A stretch of DNA of 11,443 nucleotides, from contig CAJMRR010000059.1 of assembly GCA_905215835.1 (NCBI GenBank), forward strand, positions 1 through 11,443, given 5' to 3'. The notes under the pieces are model-generated. The model was not told the origin of the DNA and did not search any database. It saw nothing but the letters and a program-made list of their open reading frames with translations. Source of the DNA: an uncultured bacterium. Its GTDB lineage: Bacteria > Actinomycetota > Coriobacteriia > Coriobacteriales > Coriobacteriaceae. A program made the position numbers and the translations under genes. Below, piece by piece: positions 7,057-11,443 of this stretch (positions are counted from its first letter, which is position 1; the number at the start of each line of letters is the position of its first letter).

Positions 7057-7106
7057 GCAAAAGCAAAAACCACCACAAAGGTGCCTGTCCCCTTTGCGGT
7101 GGTTTT
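7057..7106 (-). terminator. Terminator-like hairpin after the glycosyltransferase gene
   Basis: A 16-bp stem (7066-7081 with 7091-7106) has one G.U wobble, a 9-nt loop and, in the minus-strand sense, a T-rich tail (TTTTTGCTTTTGC). It lies 9 nt downstream of the glycosyltransferase stop codon and 24 nt upstream of the prepilin peptidase start. The loop and flanking bases spell an imperfect GGGGACAGGCACC motif resembling dispersed repeat-like palindromes in several bacteria (recollection, not searched). It may serve as a terminator, an attenuator, or both. Confidence 0.8.
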
Positions 7107-7114
7107 GGTGGTGG

Positions 7115-8410
7115 TTATTTGGCGCCTTGCATGACCTCGTCAAGGGTAACGTTGACGGCGTGCTGCGTCGGCACCCAGTCGACCTTCAGGAACAGCGCGG
7201 CCACCGTGATGGGGATATAGCTGAACATAAAGATCGGGAAGGTAAACAGGTTAGTCACCAGACGCCACTTTTGCGCGCAGTGAATGTGCTTGTACTCAAA
7301 GATAGTCGTGAGCAGCGCCAGGATAAAGAAGGTCTGATACATCATGGCGAAGGTCATAATGAGCGAAGCGGCGCACGCCTGCATCTCGACTTCGGTAGCC
7401 AAGAAGCCGTGCGAAAGACCGCCCACGATCAGGAACGTCGCATTGGCGAGCATCGAGATCAGCGATAGCAGCATACCCGGGGCGATGGTCATAAACATGT
7501 CGTAGGCAGCAAAGCGATGATAGCGGAAGGTCGATTTGACCAGGTGCTTGCCATAGGTAAAAAAGACCTGATAGAAGCCCTTGGTCCAGCGCATGCGCTG
7601 TTTCCAGGACGCCTTAAACGTCACCGGCTGCTCGTCAAAGAACTCCGCCGGCGCATAGCCAATGCGAATGCCGTGAATGGCGCAGAACGTGGTGAACTGG
7701 ATGTCCTCGGTCAGCGTGTGGAACTGCCAACCGTGCATGCCCTCGATGACACTGGCGGAGATGAGGTAGCCCGAACCCGAGACGGCGCAAGACGTCTTGC
7801 AGATGTTGCGCGCGTTGTTGAGAAAGCGCGCCTCGCGCAGATACCACGTGGCATTAGCCGCCGAGATCCACGAGCTGCCGAAGTTCTTGGAATTGCGATA
7901 GCTCGTGACCACATGGAAGCCCTGGTCAAAGGCATCGTTCATTTTGGACACGTAATCGCGGGAGATAACGTTATCGGCATCGAAGATAAAGTAGCCTTCA
8001 AACGTGTCGGGATACTCGTTAAGGATGCGGTCGAAGCCAAAGTCCATGACCCAGCTCTTACCCTTACGGGCAAGATCATTGCGCTCGTAAACAATGGCAC
8101 CTGCCTCGCGCGCGAGCTGTGCGGTGTTGTCGGTGCAGGCGTCGGCAACCACGAAGACCTCGATAAGCTCGGACGGATAATCCTGGTCCTTGATGGAGCG
8201 AACGAGGTTGGCAATCACGGCCTCCTCGTTATGCGCAGCGATAAAAAAGGCATAGCGGTGGAGTTTTTTGGCCTTGGGAGGCGCGACCTCGCCACGAAGA
8301 GCGCCGATGACAAAGAAGACCACCTGGTACAGAAAGCAGACCGTGAGCAGCGTGACGACAATCTGGTTGAAGATCACGATGGGTGTGTTGGTTTGTAAAA
8401 AGGCGAGCAT
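7115..8410 (-). CDS. Membrane glycosyltransferase, GT2 family (processive type)
   Basis: Family 2 glycosyltransferase of 431 residues with a GT-A domain facing the cytoplasm and membrane helices at both ends. From the ATG at 8410, a signal-anchor helix spans about 10-38. The GT-A core begins FFIAAHNEEAVIANLVRSI (55-73), with VVADACTDNTA at 87-97, the metal-binding DADN at 144-147, acceptor/catalytic TEDIQ at 234-238, and QRMRW at 271-275, the QxxRW mark of processive synthases (cellulose, chitin and hyaluronan synthase-like, NodC/IcaA-like). C-terminal hydrophobic helices lie near 303-333, 345-371 and 386-408. The product is likely a cell-surface polysaccharide or glycolipid; the sugar cannot be predicted. 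The start is chosen because GGGAGG (8420-8415) precedes this ATG; an in-frame TTG at 8425 would start upstream of that site. It follows rluD after an 82-nt gap and ends in a terminator-like hairpin, suggesting a one-gene unit. No PilZ, BcsB or export partner is nearby. Confidence 0.92.
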   Translation of the reverse strand: MLAFLQTNTPIVIFNQIVVTLLTVCFLYQVVFFVIGALRGEVAPPKAKKLHRYAFFIAAHNEEAVIANLVRSIKDQDYPSELIEVFVVADACTDNTAQLAREAGAIVYERNDLARKGKSWVMDFGFDRILNEYPDTFEGYFIFDADNVISRDYVSKMNDAFDQGFHVVTSYRNSKNFGSSWISAANATWYLREARFLNNARNICKTSCAVSGSGYLISASVIEGMHGWQFHTLTEDIQFTTFCAIHGIRIGYAPAEFFDEQPVTFKASWKQRMRWTKGFYQVFFTYGKHLVKSTFRYHRFAAYDMFMTIAPGMLLSLISMLANATFLIVGGLSHGFLATEVEMQACAASLIMTFAMMYQTFFILALLTTIFEYKHIHCAQKWRLVTNLFTFPIFMFSYIPITVAALFLKVDWVPTQHAVNVTLDEVMQGAK

Positions 8411-8443
8411 GCAGCCTCCCAGCAACGCGTTACGTAAACAATC

Positions 8444-8474
8444 GTATATCTTACCGCAGGCTTACCGAGTTCAA
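8444..8474 (-). promoter_or_regulatory. Possible promoter of the glycosyltransferase gene
   Basis: In the gap after the rluD-like stop codon, minus-strand TTGAAC (8474-8469, 4/6 to consensus) is followed by overlapping AT-rich -10 candidates, TAAGAT (8453-8448, 15-bp spacing) and TATACG (8449-8444, 19-bp spacing). Neither spacing is ideal. The AT-rich composition in a GC-rich neighbourhood favours a promoter here. Confidence 0.3.
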
Positions 8475-8492
8475 GAAACCACCTAATACTGG

Positions 8493-9506
8493 CTAGGCTT
8501 CGAGCAGACCGAGCTGCGGGACGATTTCGTCGCCAGCGGCAGTACGGCCGAGCGAACGCGGGGCCAGATCATCCAGAACCGCCGCAAGATCCCACGGCAG
8601 CTCATCGCGGCACTCAATACGCTCCCCCGTCACGGGATGATCGAATGCGACGCGCCAGGAATGAAGGAATTGCCTGGTCAGGCCCTGATCGGCGCGTGCA
8701 TCGCACTTGCCGTAAAGTGGATCGCCCACGCAGGCGTGGTTGATATGGCGCATATGCACGCGAATCTGATGTGTGCGGCCCGTAAACAGGTGGCACTCGA
8801 CGAGCGTATAGCCGTCGTCAAAACGCATGGAATCGAAGCGCTCGAGGACCTTAAAGGTCGTAATGGCCTGGCGCGCGAAAGGATCGTCAGAAACCGCCAT
8901 CTTGACACGGTCGCGCGTCGATCGGGCAATACCGGTGTTAATGGTTCCCTCGTCCATGGCGATGTGCCCGTGGACAAGCGTGATATAGCGGCGGTCAAGT
9001 GTGCGCGTACGGATAAGATTTTGGAGCGCGCGCTGGGTGTCGTCGTCCTTTGCCGCAAGCATGAGACCCGAGGTATCGCGATCCAAACGATGCACGATAC
9101 CGGGGCGATCCTCGCCCTGCACGGTGCCCAGATGGTCGATACCGCAGTGATAGACCAGGGCATTCGCGAGCGTACCGCTCTCATGACCATGCGCAGGATG
9201 GCACACCAGGCCACGCTGCTTGGAGAGCACAATGAGATAGTCGTCCTCATAGCGAATGTCGAGCGGGATGGCCTCGGGAATCACATCGGTGGGATCGTGC
9301 GGCTCAGGCAAATCGACCGAAATACGGTCGCCGGCTCTCACGGCGTACTTTTTAGACAGACAGGTCTCGCCATTGACACATACGGCACCGCCCTCAATCA
9401 GATGCGCGCAGGCAGAGCGCGTAGGGCAGCCGTCATTGGAGCCCAGATAGGCGTCAAGACGCTGACCAGCGCAATCGTCGGCAACGAGAATATGGATGTC
9501 GGCCAT
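8493..9506 (-). CDS. rluD: RluA-family pseudouridine synthase (RluD-like)
   Basis: Cytoplasmic RNA pseudouridine synthase of 337 residues, converting specific uridines (in 23S rRNA for RluD) to pseudouridine during ribosome assembly. An S4 RNA-binding domain covers about residues 14-66 (QRLDAYL; AVCVNGE; VRAGDRISV). The catalytic domain contains the linker YEDDYLIVLSKQRGLVCHPAHGH (86-108) and the signature GIVHRLDRDTSGLML (136-150), with catalytic Asp142. It also has RRYITLVHG, GRTHQIRVHMRHI and DPLYGK, all characteristic of the family. The ATG at 9506 shares one base with the lspA TAA (TAATG), and AAGGA (9521-9517) lies 10 nt upstream inside lspA, so the two genes are co-translated. The lspA-rluD pairing is common in bacteria. 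RluD specificity rather than RluA or RluC is by neighbourhood and length. Confidence 0.94.
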   Translation of the reverse strand: MADIHILVADDCAGQRLDAYLGSNDGCPTRSACAHLIEGGAVCVNGETCLSKKYAVRAGDRISVDLPEPHDPTDVIPEAIPLDIRYEDDYLIVLSKQRGLVCHPAHGHESGTLANALVYHCGIDHLGTVQGEDRPGIVHRLDRDTSGLMLAAKDDDTQRALQNLIRTRTLDRRYITLVHGHIAMDEGTINTGIARSTRDRVKMAVSDDPFARQAITTFKVLERFDSMRFDDGYTLVECHLFTGRTHQIRVHMRHINHACVGDPLYGKCDARADQGLTRQFLHSWRVAFDHPVTGERIECRDELPWDLAAVLDDLAPRSLGRTAAGDEIVPQLGLLEA

Positions 9507-10105
9507 TAACGCTCATTCCTTTCGCGAATCTTGCGGGCACGCTCCCCACGCTGCTTGGCTTTGCGCTTGGCGCGTGCCTCATCACGGGCATTGAGCTCGG
9601 CAGTCGCATCGACTTCGCGGGCCGCAGGGCTCAAGAACATGTAGCCGATGAGGGCAAGCACGACGCCTACGGTGATGCCGATATCGGCCACGTTAAAGAC
9701 GGGAAAGTCGATGAAGGTGGTGGCAATAAAATCGGTCACAAAGCCAAAAGTCAGACGGTCGATTGCGTTGCCAATGGCGCCGCCCGCAACCATCGCCATG
9801 CCCACGACCTCAAGATGGGCGAGCTGGGATGCACGGAGCAAGTACACGGCAATGGCGACAATGACCGCAAGCGCCAACACAGCGAAAGCGACGCCATGAC
9901 CCTCGCCCATGCTAAAGGCGGCTCCGATATTGCGAACAAACACAAAATCGATCACACCGGGGATAACAGTCACATGCAAAGCGTCGCCCACGGCACGAAC
10001 CGCAAGCTTGGTCAGCTGGTCAACAAGCAACACAACGAGCGCTACCCCACCAGCAACCCCCAACCGCCAACGCAAAGGCGGCGTCATATCCCCAGCACGA
10101 CCCAA
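9506..10105 (-). CDS. lspA: Lipoprotein signal peptidase (signal peptidase II)
   Basis: Integral-membrane aspartic peptidase that removes signal peptides from diacylglyceryl-modified prolipoproteins. Counting from the TTG at 10105 (199 residues), transmembrane helices fall near 16-36, 72-92, 98-114 and 138-160. The conserved DQLTK (29-33) and RNIGAAFSM (58-66) are present. The catalytic aspartates are D116 in GNAIDRLTFGFVTDF and D141 in FNVADI. After the last helix comes a strongly basic tail of about 30 residues (RAKRKAKQRGERARKIRERNER region), which the core family does not need. Start choice: TTG 10105 has AGGGG 6 nt upstream, whereas the in-frame ATG at 10087 has GGGG only 2 nt away, so the TTG start is preferred with moderate certainty. 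The next gene starts within its stop codon. Upstream lies the structured ileS-lspA gap, which probably holds its promoter. Confidence 0.95.
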   Translation of the reverse strand: MGRAGDMTPPLRWRLGVAGGVALVVLLVDQLTKLAVRAVGDALHVTVIPGVIDFVFVRNIGAAFSMGEGHGVAFAVLALAVIVAIAVYLLRASQLAHLEVVGMAMVAGGAIGNAIDRLTFGFVTDFIATTFIDFPVFNVADIGITVGVVLALIGYMFLSPAAREVDATAELNARDEARAKRKAKQRGERARKIRERNER

Positions 10106-10157
10106 ATCAATCCCCTACCCTCAAGATCATCGAATTACGTTTAATGCAAAGAACTAT

Positions 10158-10163
10158 CTTATA
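10158..10163 (-). promoter_or_regulatory. Possible -10 box for lspA-rluD
   Basis: TATAAG on the minus strand matches the -10 consensus at 5/6 positions and lies about 50 nt upstream of the lspA start, downstream of the ileS-side terminator. No convincing -35 hexamer is present 16-18 bp further upstream. Confidence 0.25.
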
Positions 10164-10216
10164 TTGCCATACGAAGAACGCACGACATATCCACCAACGC
10201 AAGCGAAATAACCAGC

Positions 10217-10256
10217 TAAAAACGAAAGCGACATTCCGAATAACGGAATGTCGCTT
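10217..10256 (-). terminator. Intrinsic terminator downstream of ileS / putative RNA
   Basis: A perfect 13-bp stem (10226-10238 with 10244-10256, core GCGACATTCCG) with a 5-nt loop is followed in the minus-strand sense by TCG and then TTTTT (10222-10218). There is no T-run on the plus side, so it acts for minus-strand transcripts: the end of the ileS message or of a small RNA carved from its 3' region. It lies about 220 nt after the ileS stop codon. Confidence 0.75.
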
Positions 10257-10261
10257 AATAG

Positions 10262-10288
10262 CTTTCGACTAAAAACGCAAGTCGAAAG
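10262..10288. repeat. 9-bp inverted repeat
   Basis: CTTTCGACT (10262-10270) and AGTCGAAAG (10280-10288) form a perfect 9-bp stem with a 9-nt loop containing CTAAAAACG-type sequence that is also found beside the neighbouring terminator. The minus-strand RNA would carry the U-run in the loop rather than after the stem, so it is not a classical terminator. Confidence 0.7.
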
Positions 10289-10340
10289 AAAGCCTTTAGC
10301 TCCAGCAATGGAAACGCCGCGTTATCGTCACCAACAGCGA

Positions 10341-10438
10341 AAACGTCCCTAAGCGAGCAAGGTGACGTGAAAGAGGAGGGAAGCGTACTTTGGTACGCGA
10401 CCGACGATTGAACGTCAGATTGCCGCTTAGGGGCGTTT
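10341..10438. ncRNA. Candidate structured RNA or repeat element, strand undecided
   Basis: A nested fold can be drawn by eye over 98 nt. P1 is 15 bp (10341-10355 with 10424-10438, one T/G position). P2 is 4 bp (10357-10360 with 10420-10423), followed by a 2x2 internal loop. P3 is 6 bp (10363-10368 with 10412-10417). A large purine-rich/mixed internal loop (10369-10382 and 10399-10411) leads to P4, 6 bp (10383-10388 with 10393-10398) closed by a tetraloop. The P1 mismatch is a G.U wobble in plus-strand RNA but A.C in minus-strand RNA. The downstream terminator favours the minus strand. An alternative 7-bp pairing (10326-10332 with 10361-10367) overlaps P2/P3. I do not recognise it as a known RNA family, and it could equally be a dispersed palindromic repeat. 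Confidence 0.45.
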
Positions 10439-10447
10439 GCAGCGTCG

Positions 10448-10482
10448 GTAGGTTACGGCGTTCTAGGAACGCCGTAACCTAC
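10448..10482. repeat. 16-bp perfect inverted repeat overlapping the ileS stop codon
   Basis: Arms 10448-10463 and 10467-10482 are exactly complementary with a 3-nt loop. The right arm contains the ileS TAG (10481-10479, minus strand). No T-run follows on the minus strand, so it is not a classical intrinsic terminator; it may protect the message 3' end or aid termination. The eight bases AGCGTCGG are repeated directly on both sides (10441-10448 and 10485-10492). Confidence 0.85.
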
Positions 10483-11443
10483 AAAGCGTCGGCGCAGCGC
10501 TTGCAAATATGCGCGTGGCCGTTGTACTCGCCGACGGTGGTGCGGTAGTTCCAGCAACGGTCGCAGCACTCGCCCTCGGCAGCCTCGATGGCAACGGAAA
10601 GCTCCTCGCCCTGGGTCAGCTCAACATCAGAGACGATGTAGAACTCGGCCAGGTCGACGGCCTTGTCGCCGGTCAGCAGCGCGTACATCTCGGCGGGAAC
10701 GACCGCCTTGACGCGGACCTGCTGGCTCTTAGTGAAGGTGCCGGCGGAGCGGGCATCCTCAAGGGCCTTGGTCACGGCGCTACGAAGCTCGAGCGAAGCC
10801 TCGAGCACACCCTCAAACTCATTGGCCTCGTCGACAGTAATGGGCGACTTGTACCAATCGAGCAGCGCGGCGTACTTCTGGTGATCGACGCAGCCGGCGG
10901 GCGCATAGGCCATGGCCTCGTCGACCGTGTAGGACAGGATCGGCTGCAGGTCGCGCATGAGCATCGAGAAGAGCTCGGCAAGCACGGTCTGGGCGCTGCG
11001 GCGCTCGAGCGAGCCGGGCTTCTCGCAGTACAGACGGTCCTTCAGGGCGTCGAGGTACACGTTGGAGAGCTCGGTAACCACGAAGTCATAGAGTGCACGG
11101 TAGGCGCGCGGGAACTCGTAGCTGGCGTAGGCGTCGTCGACCTCGGCCTGGACCTGGGTCAGACGGGCAACCATGAGCTTGTCGAGCGGCAGCAGGTCGG
11201 CAAAGGCGACACCGTCGGTCTCGGGCTCAAACTGGCCCTCGAGCTCGGAGAGCAAGAAGCGCAGTGTGTTGCGGAAACGACGGTAGGCATCGGACGTACG
11301 GGCGAGAATCTCGTGGTCGATGGAAACGTCAGAGCTGGTGTCGACCGAGGCGACCCACAGGCGGATGATGTCGGCGCCCATCTCGTCACAGACCTTGTTG
11401 GGGTCGATGACGTTGCCGAGCGACTTGGACATCTTGCGGCCCT
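10479..11443 (-). CDS. ileS: Isoleucyl-tRNA synthetase, C-terminal part (runs off right edge)
   Basis: Class I synthetase that charges tRNA-Ile in the cytoplasm. The last 321 codons of an enzyme usually near 930 residues are present; the Rossmann and editing domains lie beyond the window. The fragment opens at the KMSKS loop (GRKMSKSLGNVIDP, 11441-11400), followed by MGADIIRLWVASVD, the stem-contact region that marks IleS. Next is the helical anticodon-binding domain (about 11330-10800, including YRRFRNTLRFLLSEL), an alpha/beta C-terminal part, and a terminal zinc-binding element with paired cysteines (CCDRC ... CKRC) shortly before the stop, as in bacterial-type IleS. The TAG stop sits inside a 16-bp hairpin. 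Any T-box or promoter would be outside the window. Confidence 0.97.
   Translation of the reverse strand, partial: GRKMSKSLGNVIDPNKVCDEMGADIIRLWVASVDTSSDVSIDHEILARTSDAYRRFRNTLRFLLSELEGQFEPETDGVAFADLLPLDKLMVARLTQVQAEVDDAYASYEFPRAYRALYDFVVTELSNVYLDALKDRLYCEKPGSLERRSAQTVLAELFSMLMRDLQPILSYTVDEAMAYAPAGCVDHQKYAALLDWYKSPITVDEANEFEGVLEASLELRSAVTKALEDARSAGTFTKSQQVRVKAVVPAEMYALLTGDKAVDLAEFYIVSDVELTQGEELSVAIEAAEGECCDRCWNYRTTVGEYNGHAHICKRCADAL

Larger units (their letters stand above)
10106..10478. other. Gene-free, hairpin-rich ileS-lspA intergenic region
   Basis: These 373 bases hold no convincing coding frame on either strand. In transcription order they contain a 16-bp perfect hairpin at the ileS stop codon, a 98-nt multi-stem structure, a 9-bp hairpin, a 13-bp hairpin with U-tract, and about 110 AT-richer bases before lspA. 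In that last part TATAAG (10163-10158, minus strand) is a possible -10 for lspA, without a clear -35. The nine-base CTAAAAACG occurs twice (10216-10224 and 10269-10277). The density of inverted repeats is far above the rest of the window. Confidence 0.8.

Noticed and set aside
7517..8398. Plus-strand open frame (293 codons) opposite the glycosyltransferase
   Set aside because: Shadow of the GT2 gene; low-information Arg/Asp/Val-rich translation typical of antisense frames.
8637..9509. Plus-strand open frame (290 codons) opposite the RluD-like gene
   Set aside because: Shadow frame of a gene with clear catalytic motifs; no plausible product.
10211..10482. CRISPR array or integron-like attachment site
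   Set aside because: The repeats are inverted and of different sequences, not regularly spaced direct repeats, and no cas or integrase gene is nearby.
10371..10560. Small plus-strand gene after the GAGGAGGG sequence
   Set aside because: The SD-like run has no ATG or GTG at a proper distance, only a TTG inside hairpin P4, and the frame runs antisense into ileS with no recognisable protein.

Overview
The window looks like chromosomal core DNA from an actinobacterium of the class Coriobacteriia, most likely a Collinsella-like gut organism. This is an inference from moderately high GC, protein style, a SigB/SigF-type sigma factor, and the rarA / DUF948-like / alaS neighbourhood typical of Actinobacteria. 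No database search was possible. Every convincing gene lies on the minus strand, so transcription runs from right to left. The long plus-strand open frames are antisense shadows.

In transcription order, the right edge holds the C-terminal third of isoleucyl-tRNA synthetase (ileS). It is followed by a 373-base gene-free stretch dense with inverted repeats: a 16-bp perfect hairpin that contains the ileS stop codon, a 98-nt multi-stem structure, a 9-bp hairpin, and a 13-bp hairpin with a U-tract that reads as a minus-strand terminator. Next come lspA (lipoprotein signal peptidase) and rluD-like (23S rRNA pseudouridine synthase), joined by a 1-base stop/start overlap. A membrane family 2 glycosyltransferase follows and ends in a strong terminator-like hairpin. 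Then come a minimal type A24 prepilin peptidase, an HD-domain dGTPase-like dNTP triphosphohydrolase, and the AAA+ replication-recombination factor RarA.

The left third is a compact four-gene operon. It encodes a membrane-anchored DUF948-like coiled-coil protein, an RsbW/SpoIIAB-like anti-sigma protein that has lost most ATP-binding motifs, a SigB/SigF-family sigma factor, and an AI-2E-family transporter with an acidic tail. Its junctions are an 8-base overlap, a 1-base gap and a 4-base overlap, which suggests translational coupling. A clean intrinsic terminator closes it. The 5' part of alanyl-tRNA synthetase (alaS) runs off the left edge.

Most of the window is housekeeping: two aminoacyl-tRNA synthetases, lipoprotein maturation, rRNA modification, nucleotide-pool control and fork rescue. 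The parts that deserve a second look are the structured ileS-lspA intergenic region (a possible 3'UTR-derived sRNA or dispersed repeat), the degenerate anti-sigma factor inside a stress-sigma operon placed between rarA and alaS, and the terminator/attenuator-like hairpin between the glycosyltransferase and the prepilin peptidase.
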